Counted from the stretch's first letter, positions 47,484-57,038 are shown. The stretch is DNA of 64,000 bases from Diaphorobacter limosus (GCF_033100095.1 NZ_CP136921.1:3065001-3129000), one strand, 5' to 3'. The notes: generated by a model from the sequence alone, not told the origin. Numbers and translations: made by a program.

Positions 47484-48659
47484 ATGGATACCTCTTTCAT
47501 TTGGGATGATGGCTTTGTCACCGGCCTGGATGTGGTGGATGCGCAGCACCATGCGTTGGTGGATCTGTTCAACGAGCTGAACCAGGCGCTGTTCTCGCCG
47601 GCCGGCGACCGCCAGGCGCTGCTGGCCGATATCTACGCCCGCCTGCTGGCCTATGCCGAGTACCACTTCCGCGAAGAGGAGCAGCTGATGGCGCAAAGCG
47701 GCCTGGACGCGCGCCATGTCCAGGCGCATTGCCGGCTGCACCAGCAGTTCGTGCAGCAGATACGCGTGATGTGGGCGCGGCGCGGCACGCAGGCCGATTT
47801 GGGCGCCATGCTGGTCGACTTTCTGACCGCGTGGCTGGGTCTGCATATCCTGGGCATAGACCGGTCGATGGCGCGGCAGATCGCGTCCCGGCGCCAGGGG
47901 CTGGACGCGGCCGAGGCCTTCGAGCGCGAGCGCCAGCGCGCAAGGCATGACGACGGCATGCAGACGCTGCTGAAGATGATCAACCGGCTGTATTCGGCGC
48001 TGTCGGTGCAGAACACCCAGCTGGCCAGCGCCAACCAGGATCTGGAGGAGCGCGTGACCCAGCGCACGCGCGAGCTGGAGCTGGCCAACGAGCGCCTGCG
48101 CCTGCTCTCGCGCACCGATGCGCTGCTGGACATCGCCAACCGCGCGCATTTCAACGAATGGCTGGAGCAGGCCTGCACCCTGGCGCGCCGCACCCAGCGG
48201 CCACTGGGCCTGGTGATGATCGACGTGGACTGTTTCAAGCGCTACAACGACCGCTACGGCCACCAGCAGGGCGACACCTGCCTGCAGGCCGTGGCGCGCG
48301 CCGTGGCCGGCTGCCTGCGCCGCGACGCCGACCTGGTGGCGCGCTACGGCGGCGAGGAGCTGGTGGTGGTGTTGCCCGATACCGGCATGGCCGGCGCCAC
48401 GGCCCTGGCGCAGCGCATGGTGCAGGCCGTGCAGGCGCTGGCCCTGCCGCATGCCGACTCGCCGGTCGGGCCCTGCGTGACCATCAGCGCCGGCGTGTGC
48501 AGCCAGGTGCCCCATGCGGGTGCGGACGGCGCCAGCGGCTCGGCGGCGTTGATCGCCCACGCCGACGCCGCGCTCTACCAGGCCAAGCACCAGGGGCGCA
48601 ACCGTTGCGTGGCGCATGCGGAGGGTGGGGATGCCGCTGGAATGCTCTCGAAAATATAG
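47484..48659 (+). CDS. Bacteriohemerythrin-diguanylate cyclase fusion
   Basis: 391 residues, soluble. The N-terminal hemerythrin domain has all seven expected di-iron ligands: His22, His61, Glu65 (HxxxE), His82, His86 (HxxxH), His121 and Asp126 (HxxxxD). A helical linker or coiled coil (~165-212) joins it to a GGDEF domain with RYGGEEL and an RxxD site (RDAD). By analogy with Vibrio Bhr-DGC it should couple O2 or redox state of the di-iron centre to c-di-GMP synthesis. The start is ATG at 47484. It diverges from queA. Confidence 0.94.
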   Translation: MDTSFIWDDGFVTGLDVVDAQHHALVDLFNELNQALFSPAGDRQALLADIYARLLAYAEYHFREEEQLMAQSGLDARHVQAHCRLHQQFVQQIRVMWARRGTQADLGAMLVDFLTAWLGLHILGIDRSMARQIASRRQGLDAAEAFERERQRARHDDGMQTLLKMINRLYSALSVQNTQLASANQDLEERVTQRTRELELANERLRLLSRTDALLDIANRAHFNEWLEQACTLARRTQRPLGLVMIDVDCFKRYNDRYGHQQGDTCLQAVARAVAGCLRRDADLVARYGGEELVVVLPDTGMAGATALAQRMVQAVQALALPHADSPVGPCVTISAGVCSQVPHAGADGASGSAALIAHADAALYQAKHQGRNRCVAHAEGGDAAGMLSKI

Positions 48660-48766
48660 GTATTCGCGCTTGCTGCGTGGCGGTTTTAATGAAATATTGC
48701 CTGAACCGCTACTTCTCGGGCATTCGATAGAAATCGTTGCAGTGGCGAGCGCGGCGCGCTCCTGAT

Positions 48767-48798
48767 GCCATAGCTTGCCCCTCGCAGGCCGCTATGGC
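48767..48798. repeat. Inverted repeat in the gap after the hemerythrin-GGDEF gene
   Basis: GCCATAGC (48767-48774) and GCTATGGC (48791-48798) form a perfect 8-bp dyad with a 16-nt spacer. A weak AT-rich half-repeat (48650-48680) lies upstream. Nothing else is recognisable in the 179-nt gap. Confidence 0.35.
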
Positions 48799-48954
48799 TG
48801 GATCAGAACGGCGGTGGTTTTTTTGCCGTCGCCGGCGCTCACCAGGGCTGGTGCGGCAGCCCGGACCACAGTTCGTTCAGATCCGGGAACTGCCAGCGCG
48901 CCGGGTCTTCGCGCCCGGCGATCTGCTCGCGGCAGCCGGGCGCGGACAGGTCGA

Positions 48955-50079
48955 TCAGCTCGGGCGGTATGCGCATGTCCGACTTGGTGGAATAGAAACC
49001 TTCACGCGCGGCGTGAGCAGCGTGCCGGGCGACTGCTCGGTGACCACGCCCAGGCGCCCCGATGTCAGGCGCACCAGCGAGCCCACGGGGTAGATGCCCA
49101 GGCTTTTCACGAAGGCCTGGTACAGGCGCTGGTCCAGATGGTCGCGCGTCCACTCGGCCATGCGGCGCAGCGATTCGGCCGGGTCCCAGCCGGCCTTGTA
49201 GGGGCGGTCCGAGGTGATGGCGTCGTACACATCGCAGATCGCCGCCATGCGCGCCAGGGTGGTGATCTGCTCGGCCGGCAGGCGGTGCGGATAGCCCGTG
49301 CCGTCGATCTTCTCGTGGTGGTGCAGGCAGGCGTCCAGCACCGGCGCGGGCAGACCCTGGCCCTGCAGCAGGGCGTGGCCGGCGCCGGGGTGGCCGCGCA
49401 TCAGGGCGAACTCGGCGTCGCTGAGCTTGCCCGGCTTGTTCAGGATCGCCAGCGGAACATGGGCCTTGCCAAGGTCGTGCAGCAGGCCGGCCAGGCCCGC
49501 CTGCTGCGTGGCCTCGTCGTTCAGGCCCATCTGCCGCGCCAGCCCCACCATCAGCGCGCACACGGCCACCGAGTGCATGAAGGTGTATTCGTCGGCGGTC
49601 TTGATGCGCGCCAGGCTGATCAGGGCGCTGGGGTTTCGCGTCACCGAGTCCGCTATCTCGCTGACCAGGCCCGGGGCGCTGCTGGCGTCCACCGCACGGC
49701 CCATGCGCGCCTCGCTGAACATGCTGATCACGGCCTGCTTGGCGTTGGCGCAAATGCTGGCGGCGCGCTGCAGCTCCTGCGCCATGGGTGTGGCGGCCGA
49801 CGGCGGCTCTGCCTGTACCGGCTCTGCCTGCACCGGCGACGCCTGGGGGGCTTCACTCACCTCGCCTTCGGCCTGTGCTGTGGCTGCGTTGGCCAGATCC
49901 AGTCCCTTGGAGATGTCGATCAACACCTCCTGGATGCTGGTTTCGCGTATGCGCAGCAGATCCTGCGGGTCTTCGAGCAGAAAACGCGTGCGCCAGAACG
50001 GATGCTCCATCCACGAGCCGCAAAGTTCGTGCAGGTACATTCCCAGGCTGAGCTGCTGCACATGGATGCGTTTGAGCAT
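48955..50079 (-). CDS. HD-GYP domain c-di-GMP phosphodiesterase, C terminus frameshifted
   Basis: 374 residues as read. The N-terminal DUF3391-like domain (MLKRIHVQQLSLGMYLHELC) is followed by an HD-GYP domain with HSVAVCALMVGLA, HDLGK, HHHEKIDGTGYPHRLP and CDVYDAITSDRPYK. It should hydrolyse c-di-GMP. After VKV near 49003 the frame ends in an unrelated tail. The -1 frame continues FYSTKSDMRIPPELIDLSAP to a stop at 48839, like intact relatives. One base appears missing in the A run at 48996-48998 (a real mutation or sequencing error). The catalytic domain is intact. Confidence 0.88.
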   Translation of the reverse strand: MLKRIHVQQLSLGMYLHELCGSWMEHPFWRTRFLLEDPQDLLRIRETSIQEVLIDISKGLDLANAATAQAEGEVSEAPQASPVQAEPVQAEPPSAATPMAQELQRAASICANAKQAVISMFSEARMGRAVDASSAPGLVSEIADSVTRNPSALISLARIKTADEYTFMHSVAVCALMVGLARQMGLNDEATQQAGLAGLLHDLGKAHVPLAILNKPGKLSDAEFALMRGHPGAGHALLQGQGLPAPVLDACLHHHEKIDGTGYPHRLPAEQITTLARMAAICDVYDAITSDRPYKAGWDPAESLRRMAEWTRDHLDQRLYQAFVKSLGIYPVGSLVRLTSGRLGVVTEQSPGTLLTPRVKVSIPPSRTCAYRPS

Positions 50080-50173
50080 GAAAACTGATCAGGATGACGA
50101 AAGTAACTTCCTATTTTAATTGTTTCAAAACCACACTGAAACCCCTTGCCCGGACGCCGGCGCGGCTTTGACA

Positions 50174-52264
50174 ATGGTTGATCAAAGCCCCGCGCAAAAG
50201 GCCCTGGTCAAGCTGGGCCTGACGCGCCCCATCGACCTGGCCCTGCACCTGCCGCTGCGCTACGAGGACGAAACGCGCATCACCCCTTTGCGGAACACAC
50301 GCGAGGGCGACATGGTGCAGATCGAGGCCACGGTGACCGCCAGCGAGGTGCAGCTGCACCCGCGCCGCCAGCTGGTGGTGACGGTGGAGGATGGCACCGG
50401 CAGCTGCGAGCTGCGCTTCTTCAGCTTCTACCCATCGCACCAGAAGACCATGGCCGTGGGTGCGCGGCTGCGCGTGCGCGGCGAGGTCAGGGGCGGCTTC
50501 TGGGGCCGGCAGATGCTGCACCCGGCCTTTCGCAAGGCTGAAGGCGAGCTGCCCCAGGCATTGACCCCCATCTATCCCACCGTGGCCCAGCTGCCCCAGG
50601 CCTATCTGCGCCGCGCCGTGGCGAGCGCCATGGCGCGCGTGGAGCTGCCCGAGACCCTGCCGCCAGGACTGCAGCCGCCCGTGGCGCGGTTTGATAGGGA
50701 AAACGGGCTACAAAGACCGTGGAATCTGCGCGAATCGCTATTATTTTTGCATCACCCATCACCCGACGTGGCGCTGGCCACGTTGCAGGATCACAGCCAC
50801 CCGGCCTGGCAGCGCCTGAAGGCCGAGGAGCTGCTGGCGCAGCAGCTGTCGCAACTGACGGCCAAGCGCGAGCGCGCCTTGCTGCGCGCGCCCGAGCTGC
50901 GCCCGGCGCAGGCGGCGGGCGCACCGGCCCTGCACGAGCGCCTGCTGGCAGCGCTGCCCTTTGCGCTGACCGCGGCCCAGCGCCGCGTGGGCGAAGAAAT
51001 CGCGCATGACCTGGCCAGGCCCGTGCCCATGCACCGCCTGCTGCAGGGCGATGTGGGCTCGGGCAAGACCGTGGTCGCGGCGCTCGCCGCCTGCGTCTGC
51101 ATGGATGCCGGCTGGCAATGTGCGCTGATGGCGCCCACCGAGATCCTGGCCGAGCAGCATTTCACCAAGCTCATTGGCTGGCTGGAGCCGCTCCTGGCCG
51201 AGCGCGGCCAGCAGGTGGCCTGGCTGGTTGGCGGGCAGAAGAAGAAGGAGCGCGCCGCCATGCTGGAGCGCATCGCCAGCGGCGCGGCGGCCCTGGTGGT
51301 GGGCACGCATGCGGTCATCCAGGAGCAGGTGCAGTTCAAGAACCTGGCCCTGGCGGTGATCGACGAGCAGCACCGCTTTGGTGTGGCCCAGCGCCTGGCG
51401 CTGCGGCAGAAGTTGGCTCGCCATGGCTTGGAGCCGCACCTGCTGATGATGAGTGCCACGCCCATACCGCGCACCCTGGCCATGAGCTACTACGCGGATC
51501 TGGACGTCTCCACCATAGACGAGCTGCCGCCCGGGCGCACGCCAGTGGTCACCAAGCTGATCGCCGACAGCCGCAAGGATCAGGTGGTCGAGCGCATCGC
51601 CGCGCAGGTGGCGGCGGGGCGGCAGGTGTACTGGGTCTGCCCCTTGATCGAGGAGAGCGAGGCGCTGGATCTGTCCAACGCCACGGCCACCCATGTGGCG
51701 TTGAGCGAGGCCCTTCCTGGCGTCACCGTGGGCCTGCTGCATTCGCGCATGCCATCCGCCGAGAAAAAGGCGGTGATGGAGGCATTCAAGAGCGGCACCA
51801 TGGGCGTGCTGGTCTCCACCACCGTCATCGAGGTCGGCGTGGACGTGCCCAACGCCAGCCTGATGGTGATCGAGCATGCCGAGCGCTTCGGCCTGTCGCA
51901 GCTGCACCAGCTGCGCGGGCGCGTGGGGCGGGGGGCTGCGGCCTCGGCCTGCGTGCTGCTGTACTCCACGGGCGACAGCGGCCGCCTGGGCGAGACGGCG
52001 AAGGGCCGCCTGAAAGCCATGGCGGAGACGACAGACGGCTTCGAGATCGCGCGGCGCGACCTGGAGATACGCGGCCCGGGTGAATTTTTGGGCGCGCGCC
52101 AGTCTGGCGACGCGCTGTTGCGCTTTGCCGACCTGGCCACCGATGGTGCGCTGCTGGACTGGGCGCGCGAGGCCGCGCCGCAGATGCTGGACCAGCACCC
52201 GCTGCTGGCCGAGCAGCACATACAGCGCTGGCTGGGCACAAAGTCCGACTATCTGAAGGCGTGA
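50174..52264 (+). CDS. recG: ATP-dependent DNA helicase RecG
   Basis: Remodels stalled forks and branched DNA. 697 residues: N-terminal wedge/OB domain (LPLRYEDETRITPLRN), then SF2 helicase motifs LQGDVGSGKTVVAALAAC (Walker A), APTEILAEQH, VIDEQHRFGV (DEQH box), MSATPIPRTLAM and the motif VI region RGRVGRG. The ATG at 50174 begins MVDQSPAQKALVKLGL and fits the family length. A TTG at 50120 is possible. A low-GC repeat copy (50691-50757) is read in frame in the linker before the helicase core. oxyR follows. Confidence 0.96.
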   Translation: MVDQSPAQKALVKLGLTRPIDLALHLPLRYEDETRITPLRNTREGDMVQIEATVTASEVQLHPRRQLVVTVEDGTGSCELRFFSFYPSHQKTMAVGARLRVRGEVRGGFWGRQMLHPAFRKAEGELPQALTPIYPTVAQLPQAYLRRAVASAMARVELPETLPPGLQPPVARFDRENGLQRPWNLRESLLFLHHPSPDVALATLQDHSHPAWQRLKAEELLAQQLSQLTAKRERALLRAPELRPAQAAGAPALHERLLAALPFALTAAQRRVGEEIAHDLARPVPMHRLLQGDVGSGKTVVAALAACVCMDAGWQCALMAPTEILAEQHFTKLIGWLEPLLAERGQQVAWLVGGQKKKERAAMLERIASGAAALVVGTHAVIQEQVQFKNLALAVIDEQHRFGVAQRLALRQKLARHGLEPHLLMMSATPIPRTLAMSYYADLDVSTIDELPPGRTPVVTKLIADSRKDQVVERIAAQVAAGRQVYWVCPLIEESEALDLSNATATHVALSEALPGVTVGLLHSRMPSAEKKAVMEAFKSGTMGVLVSTTVIEVGVDVPNASLMVIEHAERFGLSQLHQLRGRVGRGAAASACVLLYSTGDSGRLGETAKGRLKAMAETTDGFEIARRDLEIRGPGEFLGARQSGDALLRFADLATDGALLDWAREAAPQMLDQHPLLAEQHIQRWLGTKSDYLKA
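50691..50757. repeat. AT-rich dyad repeat inside recG
   Basis: TTTGATAGGGAAAACGGGCT at the left and GCGCGAATCGCTATTATTTT then TGCATCA at the right. The right arm matches GCGCAAGCAGCTATTATTTT closely. It encodes a segment ending LLFLHHPSPD between the wedge and helicase domains. Confidence 0.55.
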
Positions 52265-52338
52265 GCCGGCGCGCGGCAACCGCGCCGCGGCCGCGCATTG
52301 CACAATGTCGCGTTTTAGTCTTTCGCTATTGCCACGAG

Positions 52339-53304
52339 ATGACTCTTACCGAACTCAAATACATCGTCGCCGTCGCCCGTGAAAAGCATTTTGGCCGCGC
52401 GGCCGAGGCCTGCTATGTCTCGCAGCCCACGCTGTCGGTGGCGGTGAAGAAGCTCGAGGACGAGCTGGAGGTCAAGCTGTTCGAGCGCAGCGCGGGCGAT
52501 GTCTCGGTGACGCCGCTGGGCGAGGAGATCGTGCGCCAGGCGCAAAGCGTGCTGGAGCAGGCCGCCGAGATCAAGGAGATCGCCAAGCGCGGCAAGGACC
52601 CGCTGGCCGGCGCGCTGACCCTGGGCGTGATTTACACCATAGGCCCCTATCTGCTGCCCGACCTGGTGCGCCACGCGATCGCGCTCACGCCGCAGATGCC
52701 GCTGATGCTGCAGGAGAACTTCACCGTCAAGCTGCTGGAGATGCTGCGCACCGGCGAGATCGACTGCGCCATCCTTGCCGAGCCCTTTCCCGACACGGGC
52801 CTGGCCATCGCGCCGCTGTACGACGAGCCCTTTCTGGCGGCCGTGCCATCCAGCCACCCGCTGGCCGAGCGCAAGAACGTGTCGGCCCTGGAGCTGAAGA
52901 ACGAGACCATGTTGCTGCTGGGCGCGGGCCACTGCTTTCGCGACCATGTGCTGGAGGTCTGCCCCGAGTTCGCGCGCTTTGCCAGCAATGCCGAGGGCAT
53001 ACGCCGCACCTTCGAGGGCAGCTCGCTGGAGACCATCAAGCACATGGTCTCGGCCGGCATGGGCGTGACCCTGGTGCCGCGCCTGTCGGTGCCGCGCGAC
53101 GCGCTGCACACCGGCGTGCGCCGGCGCAAGAGCGACGACGCGCATATCCGCTACCTGCCCATCAAGGAGAGCGACGGCAGCGCCCCGCCCATGCGCCGCG
53201 TGGTGCTGGCCTGGCGCCGCAGCTTCACGCGCTACGAGGCCATCGCCGCGCTGCGCAACGCCATCTACGCCTGCGAGCTGCCGGGGGTCAAGCGCCTGAG
53301 CTGA
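52339..53304 (+). CDS. oxyR: Hydrogen-peroxide sensing regulator OxyR
   Basis: LysR-family activator triggered by disulfide formation. 321 residues: HTH ~1-60 (HFGRAAEACYVSQPTLSVAV), then a sensor domain with the redox pair in GAGHCFRDHVLEVCPEF, where the two Cys are nine residues apart as in E. coli Cys199/Cys208. The ATG at 52339 follows recG by 74 nt. dps lies immediately downstream, a known OxyR target in other bacteria. A clean OxyR site could not be assigned in the 53305-53403 gap. Confidence 0.96.
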   Translation: MTLTELKYIVAVAREKHFGRAAEACYVSQPTLSVAVKKLEDELEVKLFERSAGDVSVTPLGEEIVRQAQSVLEQAAEIKEIAKRGKDPLAGALTLGVIYTIGPYLLPDLVRHAIALTPQMPLMLQENFTVKLLEMLRTGEIDCAILAEPFPDTGLAIAPLYDEPFLAAVPSSHPLAERKNVSALELKNETMLLLGAGHCFRDHVLEVCPEFARFASNAEGIRRTFEGSSLETIKHMVSAGMGVTLVPRLSVPRDALHTGVRRRKSDDAHIRYLPIKESDGSAPPMRRVVLAWRRSFTRYEAIAALRNAIYACELPGVKRLS

Positions 53305-53403
53305 AGCGGGCCGCGTTGGCTATGCCCGCAATTGCCACAAGTCATGGTGCGGCAGCCCTGCTGCGCTACAGTCTTTATCAAGTCAACCGAAGGAGAAAGC
53401 ACC

Positions 53404-53943
53404 ATGGCCAAAGCCGCAAAAACCAGCAAGACCGTGAAGACGCCCGCTTCCGCCCAGGGCATTGCCGCCCCGGGCATCCGCATCGGCATCAGCGACAAGG
53501 ACAGAGCCGCCATTGCCCAGGGCCTGTCGCGCCTGCTGGCCGACACCTACACGCTGTACCTGACCACGCACAACTTCCACTGGAACGTGACCGGCACCAT
53601 GTTCAACACGCTGCACACCATGTTCATGGAGCAGTACACCGAGCTGTGGAATGCCGTTGACCCGATCGCCGAGCGCATACGCGCGCTGGGCCATGTGGCG
53701 CCGGGCTCGTACGCGGCGTTTGGCAAGCTGTCGTCGCTGGACGACGTACCCGCCGATCCGCCCAAGGCGCTGGAGATGGTGCGCATCCTGGTGCTGGGCC
53801 ACGAGGCCGTGGCACGCACCGCGCGCGAGCTCTTTCCCCTGGCCGACAAGGCCTGCGACGAGCCCACCGCCGACCTGCTCACCCAGCGCATGACGGTGCA
53901 TGAGCAGACGGCCTGGATGCTGCGCTCTTTGCTAGAAGATTAA
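53404..53943 (+). CDS. dps: Dps-family DNA-binding ferritin-like protein
   Basis: Dodecameric mini-ferritin that oxidises Fe2+ with peroxide and protects DNA. 179 residues. A Lys/Thr-rich N-terminal tail ([14 protein letters not shown]) could bind DNA. The ferroxidase residues are in [11 protein letters not shown] and in the helix [26 protein letters not shown] precedes the ATG. Located after oxyR on the same strand with its own short promoter region and a terminator. The last codons coincide with an AT-rich half-repeat (53926-53960). Confidence 0.96.
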   Translation: MAKAAKTSKTVKTPASAQGIAAPGIRIGISDKDRAAIAQGLSRLLADTYTLYLTTHNFHWNVTGTMFNTLHTMFMEQYTELWNAVDPIAERIRALGHVAPGSYAAFGKLSSLDDVPADPPKALEMVRILVLGHEAVARTARELFPLADKACDEPTADLLTQRMTVHEQTAWMLRSLLED

Positions 53944-53960
53944 TAGCGTTTTACGCTTTG
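53926..53960. repeat. AT-rich half-repeat over the dps stop codon
   Basis: CTTTGCTAGAAGATTAATAG then CGTTTTACGCTTTG. The complement AAAGCGTAAAACGCTATTAA fits the common arm. It covers the final codons and stop of dps. Confidence 0.45.
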
Positions 53961-53965
53961 TACAC

Positions 53966-53987
53966 AAGGGCTTCGGCCCTTTTTTAT
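53966..53987 (+). terminator. Rho-independent terminator of dps
   Basis: AAGGGC-TTCG-GCCCTT with a stable tetraloop (53966-53981), followed by TTTTA. It lies 16 nt before the ubiA start, so ubiA must be transcribed from read-through or a very close promoter. Confidence 0.9.
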
Positions 53988-54002
53988 TTGAAGACTCCGT
54001 TC

Positions 54003-54875
54003 ATGACCGCCACGCCGCCGCGCTCCAGGCTCTCGCTCTACCTGGATCTGATCCGCTTCAACCGCCCGGCCGGCTGGCTGGTGCTGGTCTGGCCCACGCT
54101 GGTGGCGCTGTGGGTGGCGGCGGGCGGCTTTCCGGGGTGGCATCTGCTGACCGTGTTCGTCGCCGGAACGGTGCTCATGCGCAGCGCCGGCTGCTGCATC
54201 AACGACATTGCCGACCGCGGCTTTGACCGCCATGTGAAGCGCACGCAGGCGCGCCCCATCACCAGCGGCCTGGTCAGCGTGACCGAGGCGGCCCTGCTGG
54301 GCGCGGCGCTGGCGCTGGTGGCCCTGGCCCTGGTGCTGACCACGCGCTGGCAGGCCGTGGCCTGGTCGGTGCCGGCGGTGGTCTTCACCATCCTGTATCC
54401 GTTCACCAAGCGCTTCTTTGCCATGCCGCAGGCGTTTCTGGGCATTGCCTTCAACTTTGGCATCGTGATCGCCTTTGCCGCGGTGACGGGCGGCGTGCCG
54501 GGCCAGGCCTGGGTGCTGTGGCTGGCGAACATGTTCCTGGTGCTGGCCTACGACACCGAGTACGCCATGGTGGACCGTGACGACGACCTGCTGATCGGCA
54601 TGAAGACCTCGGCCATCACGCTGGGGCGCTTTGATGTGGCCGCCATCATGCTGTTCTTCGTGGCCTGCCTGGCACTGACGGCGGCGGTGCTGGTGCCCTT
54701 GCGGCTGGGCTGGCCGCTGTGGCTGGGCCTGGGCCTGGCGGCGGCCCAGGTGCTGTGGCATTACCGGCTGATCCGCACGCGCACGCGCGCGGGCTGCTTT
54801 GTCGCCTTCAGCAAGAGCCACTGGATTGGCGCGGCCATCTTTGCCGGCGTGGCCCTGGGGTTCGCGCTGCGCTGA
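54003..54875 (+). CDS. ubiA: 4-hydroxybenzoate polyprenyltransferase
   Basis: Prenylates 4-hydroxybenzoate in ubiquinone synthesis at the inner membrane. 290 residues, about eight helices, with the two Mg-pyrophosphate-binding Asp motifs: [20 protein letters not shown] (~70-89) and [20 protein letters not shown] (~184-203). The start at 54003 begins [19 protein letters not shown]. It sits just after the dps terminator and converges with the decayed CotH gene only 6 nt away. Confidence 0.96.
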   Translation: MTATPPRSRLSLYLDLIRFNRPAGWLVLVWPTLVALWVAAGGFPGWHLLTVFVAGTVLMRSAGCCINDIADRGFDRHVKRTQARPITSGLVSVTEAALLGAALALVALALVLTTRWQAVAWSVPAVVFTILYPFTKRFFAMPQAFLGIAFNFGIVIAFAAVTGGVPGQAWVLWLANMFLVLAYDTEYAMVDRDDDLLIGMKTSAITLGRFDVAAIMLFFVACLALTAAVLVPLRLGWPLWLGLGLAAAQVLWHYRLIRTRTRAGCFVAFSKSHWIGAAIFAGVALGFALR

Positions 54876-54881
54876 AGGCGT

Positions 54882-56190
54882 TCAGCAGGGCGTGGCGCCG
54901 GGCATGTTCAGGCAGATGGCGCCGTCCACGGTCTGGCCGTCGAAGCTGGTGCTGTCAAAGGCGTTGCTGCGGTTGCCGTCGGCGTCGCTGGCGGTCACAC
55001 GCACCAGGTATTGCCCGGCGGGCAGCGCCCCCAGGTTCAGCAGCGTGCGGCCCGAGACCGGCGCGGGTTGCAGCGCCAGGGTGCCGTCGGCAAAGGCCGC
55101 CCAGCGGCTGGTACAGGCCGAAGTTCTGGTTCACCGTGTCCCAGTTGCCCAGCAGGATGGCGCTGGCCAGCCAGGCCAGGTAGTTGTTGCGGTCGAAGTG
55201 GCGGTTGAAGCTGGTCGCAAACGGCGTGCCATCGTCGGCCAGCGCCTTCACCGTCTGCACGATGGCGCCATGGTTGCCGGAATCGTTCTCGATCTCCAGC
55301 AGTTCTTCAAAGCCCGGCCCGGCCTTGCCGTCGGCCAGCGTCTGCAATCGCGCGTCCGGGTTGAAGTTGAACGCGGCGACCTTGTAGACGTTGGAGCCGG
55401 CGACCCAGCCGCGGCGCTCCAGGTAGCTCTTGCCGCCCAGCTTTTCGATATGGGTGAACAGGCCCATGGGTTGCGCGCCGGCACCCGTGCCCGCGCCCGC
55501 GTCGTAGCGGATCTCGACGAACTGCGTGCGCAGGCTTTGGTGGTAGGGCACCTGGCGCATCAGGTCGAAGGCCAGCTTGTTGCGCACGCGGGTCAGGTCG
55601 TAGGGGTGCTTGTTCAGGTTCAGCGTGTCCTCGCCCTGCCAGTCCGCACCCTTGTCGAACTTGACGCGGTAGGACTTGAGCGTGGCCAGGCGCGTGCTGC
55701 TGCCGGGCAGGCGCATCTTGGCGGCGGCGCCCTTGAGCAGGCCGTCGCCGCTTGTGGCCAGCACCTTGATCTCGGGCTCGCAGTCGTCGGCCTTGTTCTC
55801 GTCCAGGTTTACCGTGTCCAGCGTGACCATGCCGCCGGGGTAGCTCGGTGGCGGGCTGGCCAGCTGCGCGCAGGTGTTCTTGTCCACCAAATACAGGCCA
55901 GCGCCGGAGACGGGGGTGCTCTGGTAGCGCAGGTCCAGCGTCAGCAGCTGGGGCGCCGCATACGGGTAGAGGCCCTGGGCCTGCGGCAGGTCGCCGGGGC
56001 CGGGGGTGAATGGGGCCTGGCTTTGCGGCGGTTGTGGCTGGGGCTGCGGTGCGGGCGCCGTCGGCGGAGTTTCATAGCCGCCACCGCCGCAGGACGACAG
56101 GGCCAGGCAGGCGCCCAGCAGGGACAGGCGGAACCAGGGACGGGTGAGATGGGGTATGGGCTGTACCTGCGGGCGGCGTGGCGCGGCGAT
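54882..56190 (-). pseudogene. CotH-family lipoprotein, internally deleted and frameshifted
   Basis: A lipoprotein signal (RLSLLGACLALSSC) precedes a Pro/Gln linker and a CotH kinase N-terminal half (TLKSYRVKFDKGADWQGEDT, ILLGNWDTVNQNFGLYQP). After that the frame runs into nonsense. From about 55115 a different frame encodes a plausible C-terminal beta domain (LLNLGALPAGQYLVRVTASD) ending at 54882. The middle of the kinase fold, with its metal-binding Asp residues, is missing. No ATG, GTG or TTG is in frame upstream of the signal. All three defects point to a dead gene. It follows proC directly. Confidence 0.75.
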
Positions 56191-56201
56191 GGCTATGTGT
56201 T

Positions 56202-57038
56202 TCAGTTGGTGGCGCCGAACTCGTCGCCCAGCTCGCGCGCCCGGTGCTCGGCCGCGTCGAGCGCACGCATGAAGCGCTGGGCCATGTCGTCGGCTTCCAT
56301 GGACTCTATGGCCGCATGCGTGGTGCCGCCCTTGCTGGTCACGCGCTGGCGCAGCACGGCCGGCGGTTCGTCCGAGCGGCGCGCCAGCTCGGAGGCGCCG
56401 GCGAACGTGGCCACGGCCAGCTGGTGCGCCTGCTCGCGCGTCAGGCCCATGTCTTCGCCGGCATCGGTCATGGCCTCCAGAAAGTAGAACACGTAGGCCG
56501 GGCCCGATCCCGACAGGGCGGTGACGGCGTCCAGCAGCGACTCCTGCTCCAGCCACAGCCAGGCGCCGGTGGTGGCCACCACCTGCTCGACCAGCGTGCG
56601 CTCATCCGCAGTGACGGCGGCGCGTGCATACAGGCCGGTCATGCCCTGGGCGATCAGCGCCGGGGTGTTGGGCATGGCGCGCACGATGCGCTCGCTGGAG
56701 AGCCATTGCGCAATGCTGCCGGAACGAATGCCGGCGGCCACGCTCAGGTGCAGCGCGCCCTGGGTGTGCGCCGCCGCCTGCTGCGCGGCATCCTTGAAGG
56801 TCTGCGGCTTGACGGCCCAAACCACCAGGGCAGCACGCGCCAGCGCCGCCGTGGCCGTGGGCTGGGCGCTGACGCCGAAACCTTGCAGCAGCGCGGCGCG
56901 CGCCGGCTCGAAGGGCTCGACGACCTCGATTTGGCTGGCGGGCAGGCCTTGCTGGATCAGGCCGCCGATGATGGCGCTGGCCATGTTGCCGCCGCCGATG
57001 AAGGCGATGGGGGGAAGGGGCTGGTGGCTGTGGCTCAT
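56202..57038 (-). CDS. proC: Pyrroline-5-carboxylate reductase
   Basis: Last step of proline synthesis, reducing P5C with NAD(P)H. 278 residues: Rossmann start IAFIGGGNMASAIIGGLIQQ, VWAVKPQTF, RAMPNTPALIAQGMTGL and the signature ALSGSGPAYVFYFLEAM, ending in the dimer helices with TSKGGTTHAAIESME. The ATG at 57038 begins MSHSHQPLPP; earlier in-frame starts are not conserved. The CotH remnant lies downstream. Upstream, an AT-rich dyad separates it from glpK. Confidence 0.96.
   Translation of the reverse strand: MSHSHQPLPPIAFIGGGNMASAIIGGLIQQGLPASQIEVVEPFEPARAALLQGFGVSAQPTATAALARAALVVWAVKPQTFKDAAQQAAAHTQGALHLSVAAGIRSGSIAQWLSSERIVRAMPNTPALIAQGMTGLYARAAVTADERTLVEQVVATTGAWLWLEQESLLDAVTALSGSGPAYVFYFLEAMTDAGEDMGLTREQAHQLAVATFAGASELARRSDEPPAVLRQRVTSKGGTTHAAIESMEADDMAQRFMRALDAAEHRARELGDEFGATN

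Noticed and set aside
48990..49010. Programmed -1 frameshifting in the HD-GYP gene
   Set aside because: The local codons GTT TCT do not form a slippery heptamer and no strong downstream structure was seen. A one-base deletion or sequencing error is simpler.
53305..53403. An OxyR binding site in front of dps
   Set aside because: Some GCTAT-like pieces occur, but no arrangement of four spaced ATAG-type half-sites could be aligned convincingly.
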